This document shows positions 7,654 to 15,299 of a stretch of DNA of 15,299 nucleotides, piece by piece. The notes under the pieces were generated by a model. It did no database searches, was not told the DNA's origin, and saw nothing but the letters and a program-made list of their open reading frames with translations. Made by a program: the position numbers and the translations under genes. How positions within the stretch are numbered: position 1 is the stretch's first letter; the number at the start of each line of letters is the position of its first letter. The stretch comes from Paracoccaceae bacterium (GTDB taxonomy: Bacteria; Pseudomonadota; Alphaproteobacteria; Rhodobacterales; Rhodobacteraceae), in contig SKOX01000180.1 in assembly GCA_007119835.1 (NCBI GenBank), positions 1 through 15,299 of the forward strand, in the 5' to 3' direction.

Positions 7654-7687
7654 GCCCGGCGATGAACAACACCACAGGGGAAATGCC

Positions 7688-8779
<1,092 letters not shown>

Positions 8780-8920
8780 GCGCGCGCCCGGTCGTCCCGG
8801 CGGCGAGATGCGCCCTGCGGGGCACGTTCGAATTCTTTCGCGGCGAACGGGATCGCGCTCGCCGGCGCGGCCCGGTAGAAGCCAGCCGAACCGGCACGAA
8901 GGCGAGGAGGGCGGTCGGCG

Positions 8921-9850
8921 ATGTTCCTGGTCTGCGGCGAGGCGCTCTTCGACTTCTTCATCGAGCGCGACGAGGGCGCCGCTGCGGCGACCTACGCCGC
9001 GCGCGCGGGCGGCTCGCCGTTCAACGTCGCGATAGGCCTCGCACGCCTCGGCGACCGCTCCGGACTCCTCACCGGCCTCTCGCGCGACCTCCTCGGCGAC
9101 AGGCTGCGGCGCGTGCTCGAGGAGGAGGGCGTCTCGACCGCCTATGCCGTAGCGACCGACCGGCCGACCACGATCAGCCTCGTCGGGCTCGACGCCGCCG
9201 GTGTGCCCGCCTACCAGTTCTACCGCAACGGCTCGGCCGACACCGGCCTCGTGCCGGACGACCTGCCGGCGCTGGGGCCCGAGGTCGCGGGTCTGCACTT
9301 CGGCTCCTACTCCATCGCGGTCGCCCCGGTGGCCGACGCGCTCGCCGCCCTCGCCGCGCACGAGACGGGCCGCTTCGTGACGCTTGACCCGAACGTCCGC
9401 CCGACGGTCGAGCCCGACATGACCGTCTGGCGCGCCCGCATCGAGGCGTTTCTGCCCCATGTCGACGTGCTTAAGATCAGCGCCGAGGATCTCGAGCTGC
9501 TGCATCCCGGCCTGTCCGCCGAGGACTTCGCCGCCGACATCACCGCCCGCGGCGTGCGCCTTGTCGTCGTCACGGGCGGCGACGGGCCGGTGCGCGGCTG
9601 GACGGCCGCCGGCACCGAGGCCGAAGCCTATCCGCCGCAGGTCGCCGTCGTCGACACCGTCGGCGCCGGTGACACCTTCATGTCCGCGATGATCCACTGG
9701 CTGGTGATGCCCGCCAGCGGCCCGCGCGCCGTCGCCGGGGGGCTCGACAGTTCCGGGCTCAGGGATATGCTTGCTTTCGCGGCGCGGGCGGCCGCGATCA
9801 CCTGCGCGCGCCGCGGCGCCGACCTGCCGCGGCTCGCTGAGCTGACCTGA
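8921..9850 (+). CDS. PfkB-family carbohydrate kinase, probable fructokinase
   Basis: A 309-residue ribokinase/PfkB-family kinase that should phosphorylate a sugar with ATP in the cytoplasm. Visible are the N-terminal CGEALFDFF (5-13), the substrate-side glycine motif GGSPFNVAIGLARLG (30-44), the DPNVRP segment (156-161) typical of fructokinases, and the C-terminal family signature DTVGAGDTF (245-253) with the catalytic base D251. Fructokinase fits best, because fructose-6-phosphate would be turned into glucose-6-phosphate by the Pgi encoded downstream and enter the ED route. 2-keto-3-deoxygluconate kinase is a less likely alternative. The start has AGGAGG at 8905-8910, 10 nt upstream. zwf begins 9 nt after its stop, so the two are surely co-transcribed. 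Sugar specificity needs an assay. Confidence 0.85.
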   Translation: MFLVCGEALFDFFIERDEGAAAATYAARAGGSPFNVAIGLARLGDRSGLLTGLSRDLLGDRLRRVLEEEGVSTAYAVATDRPTTISLVGLDAAGVPAYQFYRNGSADTGLVPDDLPALGPEVAGLHFGSYSIAVAPVADALAALAAHETGRFVTLDPNVRPTVEPDMTVWRARIEAFLPHVDVLKISAEDLELLHPGLSAEDFAADITARGVRLVVVTGGDGPVRGWTAAGTEAEAYPPQVAVVDTVGAGDTFMSAMIHWLVMPASGPRAVAGGLDSSGLRDMLAFAARAAAITCARRGADLPRLAELT

Positions 9851-9859
9851 GGATTTCCA

Positions 9860-11320
9860 GTGGTCTCCACCGTCATCCCCGTCCCGCCCTTCGATCTCGT
9901 GGTGTTCGGCGCGACCGGCGACCTCGGGCGCCGCAAGATCCTGCCCTCGCTCTACCGCCGCCTCGCCGCCAACCAGATGCCGCCCGAGGCGCGGATCGTC
10001 GGCGCCGCCCGCTCGCAGATGAGCCGCGACGAGTTCCGCGCGCTGGCCGTCGAGGCGCTCGAGGCCTTCGTCGACGCAGGCGACCTCCGGCCCGGGCTGG
10101 TCGAGAAGTTTGTGGCCTGCCTAGACTACGTCACAGTCGATGCCGCGGGCGACGGCGGCTGGCGCGAGCTCGCCGGTCTGCTCGGCGACGATCCCGAGCG
10201 GGTGCGCGTCTTCTACCTGTCCGTCGCGCCCTCGCTCTTCGGCGAGATCGCCGACCGGCTGCACCGCGCCGGCGTGGCGACGCCCGCGAGCCGCATCGTG
10301 ATCGAGAAGCCGCTCGGCCACGACCTTGCCTCGGCCCGCGCGCTCAACGCCCAGCTCTCGGCGCATTTCGACGAGCACCAGATCTACCGGATCGACCATT
10401 ATCTCGGCAAGGAGACCGTGCAGAACCTCATGGCGATCCGCTTCGCCAACGCGCTCTTCGAGCCGCTCTGGAACGCCCGACACGTCGAGCACGTTCAGAT
10501 CACCGTGGCCGAGACCGTCGGGGTCGAAGGCCGCGGCGCCTATTACGACCGCTCGGGAGCGATGCGCGACATGGTGCAGAACCATCTGATGCAGCTCCTC
10601 TGCCTCACCGCGATGGAGCCGCCTTCGCGCTTCGACGCCGACGAGGTCCGCGACGAGAAGCTCAAGGTGATCCGCGCCCTCGACCCGCTGCGCGTCACCG
10701 ACACCGTCCGCGGCCAGTATCGCCCCAACCACAAGCATGGCGGCTATCTCGACCACGTCGACAATCCGGCGAGCCGCACCGAGAGCTTCGTCGCGCTCCG
10801 CGCCCACATCTCGAACTGGCGCTGGTCGGGGACGCCGTTTTATCTCCGCACCGGCAAGCGGCTCTCCGCGCGGCTGTCGGAGATCGTCGTGACCTTCAAG
10901 CATCCGCCGCACACCATCTTCCCGCAGGTCGAGGCACAGAAGGGCAACGCGCTGATCATCCGCCTCCAGCCGAATGAGGGGATCACCATGCGCGTCACGA
11001 TCAAGGACCCCGGACCGGGCGGCATGCGCCTGGTCGAGGTCCCGCTCGACATGACCTTCGCCTCCGCGCTGGGGCCGGAGGCCGGCAAGATGCCCGAGGC
11101 CTACGAGCGGCTGATCATGGACGTGGTGCGCGGCAACCAGACCCTGTTCATGCGCGGCGACGAGGTCGAGGCCGCCTGGGCCTGGGTCGACCCGATCATC
11201 GCCGCCTGGGGCGAGGCGGGCTCGAAGCCCCACCCCTACGACGCCGGAAGCGCCGGGCCGATCGAGGCCTACAAGCTCACCTCGGCCGACGGCCACCTCT
11301 GGCGGGAGATCGCCGCATGA
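9860..11320 (+). CDS. zwf: Glucose-6-phosphate 1-dehydrogenase
   Basis: A 486-residue enzyme oxidising glucose-6-phosphate to 6-phosphogluconolactone with NADP+ (or NAD+), the entry to the Entner-Doudoroff and oxidative pentose phosphate routes. The dinucleotide motif GATGDLGRRK is at 17-26, EKPLG at 149-153, the substrate signature RIDHYLGKE at 177-185, and the likely catalytic base is H242 in MVQNHLMQ. Length matches the family. It starts with GTG at 9860; GAGGA 6 nt upstream supports this start and no better start precedes the Rossmann motif. The stop overlaps the pgl start as ATGA. Sitting between a sugar kinase and pgl-edd-eda, it points to ED use rather than glycolysis. Confidence 0.96.
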   Translation: MVSTVIPVPPFDLVVFGATGDLGRRKILPSLYRRLAANQMPPEARIVGAARSQMSRDEFRALAVEALEAFVDAGDLRPGLVEKFVACLDYVTVDAAGDGGWRELAGLLGDDPERVRVFYLSVAPSLFGEIADRLHRAGVATPASRIVIEKPLGHDLASARALNAQLSAHFDEHQIYRIDHYLGKETVQNLMAIRFANALFEPLWNARHVEHVQITVAETVGVEGRGAYYDRSGAMRDMVQNHLMQLLCLTAMEPPSRFDADEVRDEKLKVIRALDPLRVTDTVRGQYRPNHKHGGYLDHVDNPASRTESFVALRAHISNWRWSGTPFYLRTGKRLSARLSEIVVTFKHPPHTIFPQVEAQKGNALIIRLQPNEGITMRVTIKDPGPGGMRLVEVPLDMTFASALGPEAGKMPEAYERLIMDVVRGNQTLFMRGDEVEAAWAWVDPIIAAWGEAGSKPHPYDAGSAGPIEAYKLTSADGHLWREIAA

Positions 11321-11988
11321 TCCAGGTCGCCCAGCATACCTACCCCGACCGCGACAGCCTGATGCGCAGCCTGAAGGAGCTGGTCGCCGACCAGCTCCGC
11401 GCCGCGCTCGCCTCAAAGGACCGCGCCACCCTCGCCGTGCCCGGCGGCACCACGCCCGGCCCCTTCCTGCGGCTCCTCGCCGAGGAGCCGCTCGACTGGG
11501 CGGCGGTGACGGTGCTCCTGACCGACGAGCGGCTGGTCGAGCCGACCAGCGATCGCTCCAACACCCGCCTCCTGCACGAGACGTTGCTGCGCGGCCCCGC
11601 GCTCGAGGCTCGGCTCGTCGACTATCTCGGCGACCGCGACGCGGCGCTCACGGCGGTCGAGGACGCCCTGCCGATCGACGTTGCCGTCCTCGGCATGGGC
11701 ACGGACATGCACACCGCGTCGCTCTTTCCCGGCGCCCCCGGCCTCGCCGACGCCATGTCGCCCGCCGCGCCCGCCCTCGTCGAGGTCGCGCCGCCCGATC
11801 AGCCCGAGGGCCGTCTCTCGCTCAGCGCCCGGGTTCTGGCCGGCGCCCAGGTCATTCACATCCTGATCACCGGCGCCGACAAGGCCGCGGCGCTCCGCCG
11901 CGCGCTCGAGGAGGGCCCGCTCGAGGAGGCTCCGATCCGCGCCGCGCTGACCGCGCCCTGCCCGGTGAGCGTCCACTACGCCGACTGA
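11317..11988 (+). CDS. pgl: 6-phosphogluconolactonase (DevB/Pgl type)
   Basis: A 223-residue lactonase converting 6-phosphogluconolactone to 6-phosphogluconate. Family motifs are PGGTTP at about 42-47, TDER at about 68-71, and LGMGTDMHTASLFP near 125-138, which carries the active-site His. The last motif has Met where Gly is more usual before that His (DMH instead of DGH). The ATG overlaps the zwf stop by 4 nt (ATGA), the classic sign of translational coupling, and edd starts 12 nt after its stop. It belongs to the SOL/DevB family, related to glucosamine-6-phosphate isomerases, but context and motifs favour the lactonase. Confidence 0.94.
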   Translation: MIQVAQHTYPDRDSLMRSLKELVADQLRAALASKDRATLAVPGGTTPGPFLRLLAEEPLDWAAVTVLLTDERLVEPTSDRSNTRLLHETLLRGPALEARLVDYLGDRDAALTAVEDALPIDVAVLGMGTDMHTASLFPGAPGLADAMSPAAPALVEVAPPDQPEGRLSLSARVLAGAQVIHILITGADKAAALRRALEEGPLEEAPIRAALTAPCPVSVHYAD

Positions 11989-12000
11989 AGGGATCCCGCG

Positions 12001-13806
12001 ATGCCGAACGCCACCGTCGCCCGCGTCACCGACCGCATCGCCGAGCGCTCGCGCGGCCCGCGCTCGGAATATCTCGACCGCATGGCCCGTGCCCGCGACG
12101 ACGGCCCCCGCCGCGCGCACCTCTCCTGCGGCAACCAGGCCCACGCCTATGCCGCCATGCCGCTCGCCGACAAGGAGGCGCTGGCAAAGACCTCCGCGGG
12201 CAACCTCGGCATCGTCACCGCCTACAACGACATGCTCTCGGCGCATCAGCCCTACGAGCATTTCCCCGAGATCATCCGCCGCGCCGCCCGCTCGGTCGGC
12301 GGCACCGCGCAGGTCGCGGGCGGGGTGCCGGCGATGTGCGACGGCGTCACCCAAGGCCAGCCGGGGATGGAGCTGTCGCTGTTCTCGCGCGACGTCATCG
12401 CGCTCGCCGCCGGCGTCGCGATGAGCCACAACACCTTCGACGCCGCGGTCTACCTCGGCATCTGCGACAAGATCGTGCCGGGCCTCGTCATCGCCGCGGC
12501 GACCTTCGGCCACGTGCCGTCCGTGTTCATCCCCGGCGGCCCGATGACGTCCGGGCTGCCCAACGACGACAAGTCCCGGATCCGCCAGCAGTTCGCCGCC
12601 GGCGAGATCGGCCGGGACAAGCTGATGGAGGCCGAGATGGCCTCCTACCACGGCCCCGGCACCTGCACTTTCTACGGCACGGCCAACACCAACCAGATGC
12701 TGATGGAGTTCATGGGCTTGCACCTGCCGGGCGCGAGCTTCGTCAACCCCTACACGCCGCTCCGCGACGCGCTGACCGTGGAGGGCGCCAAGCGCGCGCT
12801 GGCGATCTCGGCGCTCGGCAACGAATACACCCCGGTCTGCGACGTGCTCGACGAGCGGTCCTTCGTCAACGGCATCGTCGGACTCGGCGCCACCGGCGGC
12901 TCGACGAACCTGCTGATCCACCTGATCGCCATGGCCCGCGCCGCCGGCGTCGTGCTCGACTGGGAGGACTTCGCCGAGCTCTCGGACGCGACGCCGCTGA
13001 TGGCCCGCGTCTATCCCAACGGCCTCGCGGACGTGAACCACTTCCACGCCGCGGGCGGCCTCCAGTACATGATCGGCGAGCTGCTCGATGCCGGCCTGCT
13101 GCACGAGGACGTCCGCACCGTCGCGGGGCAGGGGCTGCGGCGCTACACCAAGGAACCGAAACTCGTGAACGGCGCCGTCACCTGGGAGGACGGCCCGGCC
13201 GAGAGCCTGAACGACAAGGTGCTGCGCCCGGCCTCCGACCCGTTCCAGTCAACCGGCGGCATGAAGCGCCTCGCCGGCAACCTCGGCACCGGCGTCATGA
13301 AGATCTCGGCCGTCGCGCCCGAGCGCCACGTCGTCGAGGCGCCGGCCCGCATCTTCCACGATCAGGAGAGCGTCAAGGCCGCCTTCCGCGCCGGCGAGTT
13401 CACCTCCGACACCATCGTCGTCGTCCGCTTCCAGGGCCCGAAGGCCAACGGCATGCCCGAGCTGCACTCGCTCACCCCGGTCCTCGCCGTCCTCCAGGAG
13501 CGCGGGCTCAAGGTCGCGCTCGTCACCGACGGCCGGATGTCGGGCGCCAGCGGAAAGGTGCCGTCCGCCATCCACGTCTCGCCCGAGGCCCGCGACGGCG
13601 GCCCGCTCGCCCGCATCCGCGACGGCGACGTCGTCCGGGTCGACGCGAAGATCGGCAAGCTCGACGTGCTGACCGAGGGCGCACTCGACCGCCCGCCGGT
13701 GACGCCGGACCTTTCGGAGAACGAGCACGGCATCGGCCGCGAGCTCTTCGCGCTCTTCCGCTCCCGCGTCGGCGCGGCCGAGGCGGGCGCGAGCCCGTTG
13801 TTCTGA
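12001..13806 (+). CDS. edd: 6-phosphogluconate dehydratase (Entner-Doudoroff)
   Basis: A 601-residue IlvD/Edd-family [4Fe-4S] dehydratase that turns 6-phosphogluconate into 2-keto-3-deoxy-6-phosphogluconate (KDPG), the defining ED step. Likely cluster ligands are C113 ([11 protein letters not shown]), C155 (family signature CDKIVPG, 155-161) and C222 ([13 protein letters not shown]). A C-terminal segment [11 protein letters not shown] matches the second family signature. The length of about 600 and the [10 protein letters not shown] stretch favour Edd over dihydroxyacid dehydratase (IlvD). The ATG at 12001 has AGGGA upstream and lies 12 nt from pgl. A stem-loop sits just after its stop. Activity should be oxygen sensitive because of the cluster, as is known for the family. 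Confidence 0.96.
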   Translation: MPNATVARVTDRIAERSRGPRSEYLDRMARARDDGPRRAHLSCGNQAHAYAAMPLADKEALAKTSAGNLGIVTAYNDMLSAHQPYEHFPEIIRRAARSVGGTAQVAGGVPAMCDGVTQGQPGMELSLFSRDVIALAAGVAMSHNTFDAAVYLGICDKIVPGLVIAAATFGHVPSVFIPGGPMTSGLPNDDKSRIRQQFAAGEIGRDKLMEAEMASYHGPGTCTFYGTANTNQMLMEFMGLHLPGASFVNPYTPLRDALTVEGAKRALAISALGNEYTPVCDVLDERSFVNGIVGLGATGGSTNLLIHLIAMARAAGVVLDWEDFAELSDATPLMARVYPNGLADVNHFHAAGGLQYMIGELLDAGLLHEDVRTVAGQGLRRYTKEPKLVNGAVTWEDGPAESLNDKVLRPASDPFQSTGGMKRLAGNLGTGVMKISAVAPERHVVEAPARIFHDQESVKAAFRAGEFTSDTIVVVRFQGPKANGMPELHSLTPVLAVLQERGLKVALVTDGRMSGASGKVPSAIHVSPEARDGGPLARIRDGDVVRVDAKIGKLDVLTEGALDRPPVTPDLSENEHGIGRELFALFRSRVGAAEAGASPLF

Positions 13807-13810
13807 AGCC

Positions 13811-13841
13811 ACGCTCGATGATCCCGGGGTCGGGCGAGCGT
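13811..13841 (+). other. Stem-loop after edd
   Basis: ACGCTCG (13811-13817) pairs with CGAGCGT (13835-13841), and an inner CCCG/CGGG pair with a 4-nt loop stacks on it, leaving a 5-nt bulge on the left. It starts 4 nt after the edd stop and has no T-run. It may be a 3' stabiliser or processing point within the operon. The rest of the 120-nt gap before eda shows no gene. Confidence 0.45.
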
Positions 13842-13926
13842 TGGAAGATCGCGACCGGGAGCGCCGCCGCGCGACGGCCACGGCCGAGCACCGCGCCACG
13901 CCTGCCGACAGCATGAGGGTCCGCCG

Positions 13927-14571
13927 ATGACAGCCCAGGAAGCCTCCGCCTACGCCCGCGAGATCTGCGGCCTTGCCCCGGTGATTCCGGTGATCGTCGT
14001 CGACGAGGTGGATCACGCCCGCCCGCTCGCCGAGGCGCTGGTCGCAGGCGGCCTGCCCGTGCTCGAGGTCACCCTGCGCACGCCCGTCGCCCTTGACGCG
14101 ATCCGCGCCATGGCCGAGGTCGAGGGCGGCATCGTCGGCGCCGGCACGCTGCTCGCGCCCGCGGACGTGCGCGCCGCAAAGGCCGCGGGCGCGCTGTTCG
14201 GCGTCTCGCCGGGTGTCACGCCGGCGCTGCTCGACGCCTGCGAGGCCGAGGACCTGCCGCTGCTCGGCGGCACCGCGACGCTGTCGGAGGCGATGGCGCT
14301 ACTCGCCCGCGGCTATACCGTCGCCAAGTTCTTCCCGGCGGAGGCGAACGGCGGGGCCTTGGCGCTCAAGGCCTTCGCCGGGCCGCTGCCGCAGATGGCC
14401 TACTGCCCGACCGGCGGCATCACCGCGAAGAACGCGCCGGACTACCTGGCGCTGCCGAACGTGCTCTGTGTCGGCGGATCGTGGATCTGCGATCCCGGCC
14501 TGATCGCGGCCGAGCGGTTCGACAAGATCGAGCGCCTCGCCCGGGAGGCCGCTTCGCTCCGGCCGCGCTGA
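13927..14571 (+). CDS. eda: KDPG aldolase (2-keto-3-deoxy-6-phosphogluconate aldolase)
   Basis: A 214-residue class I aldolase splitting KDPG into pyruvate and glyceraldehyde-3-phosphate, completing the ED pathway. The general acid/base Glu is E47 in LEVTLRTP with R51 nearby, the Schiff-base Lys is K134 in VAKFFPAE, and phosphate-binding elements are VSPG (93-96), PTGGI (161-165) and VGGSW near the C-terminus. Length is typical for a trimeric KDPG/KHG aldolase. The ATG at 13927 follows GAGGGT by 6 nt. It is separated from edd by 120 nt containing a stem-loop, and from pgi by 96 nt. KDPG as substrate follows from neighbouring edd; some members also act on 4-hydroxy-2-oxoglutarate. Confidence 0.96.
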   Translation: MTAQEASAYAREICGLAPVIPVIVVDEVDHARPLAEALVAGGLPVLEVTLRTPVALDAIRAMAEVEGGIVGAGTLLAPADVRAAKAAGALFGVSPGVTPALLDACEAEDLPLLGGTATLSEAMALLARGYTVAKFFPAEANGGALALKAFAGPLPQMAYCPTGGITAKNAPDYLALPNVLCVGGSWICDPGLIAAERFDKIERLAREAASLRPR

Positions 14572-14636
14572 GGCCAGGGGTTTCCATCCGGTTGACGCCG
14601 GAAAGAGACGCTTGTGAATGATGGTGTTACGGCCTT

Positions 14637-14650
14637 GTCCACGTGTGGAC
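14637..14650. promoter_or_regulatory. Palindrome upstream of pgi, candidate operator
   Basis: GTCCAC-GT-GTGGAC is a 6-bp perfect inverted repeat around a 2-nt centre, ending 17 nt before the pgi ATG and just before its Shine-Dalgarno. It does not resemble operators O1/O2. The short centre suits a protein-binding DNA site better than an RNA hairpin. The binding protein is unknown. The 14572-14636 stretch also contains a TTGACG at 14592-14597 with no good -10. Confidence 0.4.
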
Positions 14651-14667
14651 GCCGCAGGGAGGTGAGC

Positions 14668-15299
14668 ATGTCCCAGGATCATTGGAGCGACATCGAGGCC
14701 GCGGGCCGCGCCGCCCGCGACCGCCGCATCGCCGACCTCTTCGAGGCGGACCCCGAGCGCTTCTCCCGCTTCTCGGTCGCGCTCGACGACATGCTCCTCG
14801 ACTATTCCAAGACCACGATCGACGACGACGCCCGCGCGGCGCTCCTCCGCCTCGCCGAGGCCCGCGGCGTCGCCGCCCGCCGCGACGCGATGCTCGCGGG
14901 CGAGCCGATCAACCTCACCGAGGGCCGCGCCGTCCTCCACACCGCCCTGCGCGCCCCCGCCGACGTCTCCGTCACCGTCTCGGGCGAGGACGTGATCCCC
15001 GAGGTCCACCGCGTCCTCGACCGGATGCGCGCCTTCGCCGACGGGATCCGCTCGGGCACCACCCACGCCGCCGACGGCCGCCCGTTCACCGACGTCGTCA
15101 ACATCGGCATCGGCGGCTCCGACCTCGGCCCCGCCATGGCGACGCTCGCCCTTGCCCCCTACGCCGACGGCCCCCGCCTCCACTACGTCTCGAACGTCGA
15201 CGGCGCCCACATCCGCGACACGCTCGCCCGCCTCGATCCCGCCCGCACCCTCGTCGTCGTCGCCTCCAAGACCTTCACCACCGTCGAGACGATGACCAA
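14668..15299 (+). CDS. pgi: Glucose-6-phosphate isomerase, N-terminal part (runs off the window)
   Basis: The first 210 codons of phosphoglucose isomerase, which interconverts fructose-6-phosphate and glucose-6-phosphate; the family is about 530-550 residues, so roughly the N-terminal 40% is present and the frame is open to the window edge. Recognisable family segments are LLDYSK (43-48), [15 protein letters not shown] (81-95), [13 protein letters not shown] (143-155), [11 protein letters not shown] (172-182) and [12 protein letters not shown] (199-210, the PGI signature region). The ATG at 14668 has AGGGAGG 5 nt upstream; an in-frame GTG at 14662 overlaps that site and is unlikely. In this operon it would feed fructose-6-phosphate, made by the upstream kinase, back to Zwf. 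Truncation is due to the window end, not a mutation. Confidence 0.95.
   Translation, partial: MSQDHWSDIEAAGRAARDRRIADLFEADPERFSRFSVALDDMLLDYSKTTIDDDARAALLRLAEARGVAARRDAMLAGEPINLTEGRAVLHTALRAPADVSVTVSGEDVIPEVHRVLDRMRAFADGIRSGTTHAADGRPFTDVVNIGIGGSDLGPAMATLALAPYADGPRLHYVSNVDGAHIRDTLARLDPARTLVVVASKTFTTVETMT

Noticed and set aside
8808..9035. Small 75-codon gene between aglK and the kinase
   Set aside because: It is Arg/Ser-rich, extends into the kinase gene in another frame, and has no clear ribosome site.
11413..13104. 563-codon open frame antisense to pgl and edd
   Set aside because: It has the composition of an antisense shadow (rich in Gly, Ala, Arg, Val, His), no domain is recognisable, and the opposite strand holds clear enzymes with intact motifs.
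14592..14620. Separate promoter before pgi (TTGACG)
   Set aside because: No acceptable -10 is found at 16-18 nt; mentioned only as context for the nearby palindrome.
14299..15210. 303-codon open frame antisense to eda and pgi
   Set aside because: The plus strand encodes KDPG aldolase and phosphoglucose isomerase with conserved motifs; this frame is Gly/Ala/Val/Asp-rich with no recognisable family.

Overview
The window comes from a very GC-rich bacterium, with third codon positions almost always G or C. It is most likely an alphaproteobacterium (Rhodobacterales or Hyphomicrobiales type). I infer this from the AglEFGK-type glucoside ABC transporter, the LacI regulator beside it, and a full Entner-Doudoroff (ED) gene set; the species cannot be told from the sequence. 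It reads as one carbohydrate catabolic locus with two divergent gene groups and no mobile elements, RNA genes or CRISPR.

Minus strand, read right to left from a central control region: a LacI-family repressor (aglR-like, 2823-3860), a GH1 beta-glucosidase (1517-2830) that overlaps the repressor by 8 nt, and a flavin-containing monooxygenase (95-1462). The control region (3861-4087) holds a perfect 14-bp palindrome just upstream of the repressor gene, a near copy 124 bp away, and a TTGACA promoter element placed so that the second palindrome covers the expected transcription start of the rightward operon.

Plus strand: a complete glucoside/disaccharide ABC importer (binding protein 4088-5443, two permeases 5504-6484 and 6496-7653, ATPase 7688-8779). 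It is followed by a PfkB-family sugar kinase, probably fructokinase (8921-9850), then zwf (9860-11320), pgl (11317-11988), edd (12001-13806), eda (13927-14571) and the first 210 codons of pgi (14668 to the window edge). Spacing is tight (4-nt overlap to 141 nt) and every gene points the same way, so one long transcript or a few overlapping ones are plausible.

Proposed logic: a glucoside or disaccharide is bound in the periplasm, imported by AglEFGK and split in the cytoplasm. Free fructose is phosphorylated by the kinase and converted to glucose-6-phosphate by Pgi. Zwf, Pgl, Edd and Eda then take glucose-6-phosphate to pyruvate and glyceraldehyde-3-phosphate. Two steps are not encoded here: an alpha-glucosidase (aglA sits between aglG and aglK in Sinorhizobium) and a glucokinase. 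The beta-glucosidase and monooxygenase on the repressor side hint that the true substrate may be a beta-glucoside with an aglycone. The most useful new signals are the operator pair, a second unrelated palindrome before pgi, stem-loops at three gene junctions, a roughly 105-residue periplasmic insertion in AglG, and the beta-glucosidase/monooxygenase pairing.
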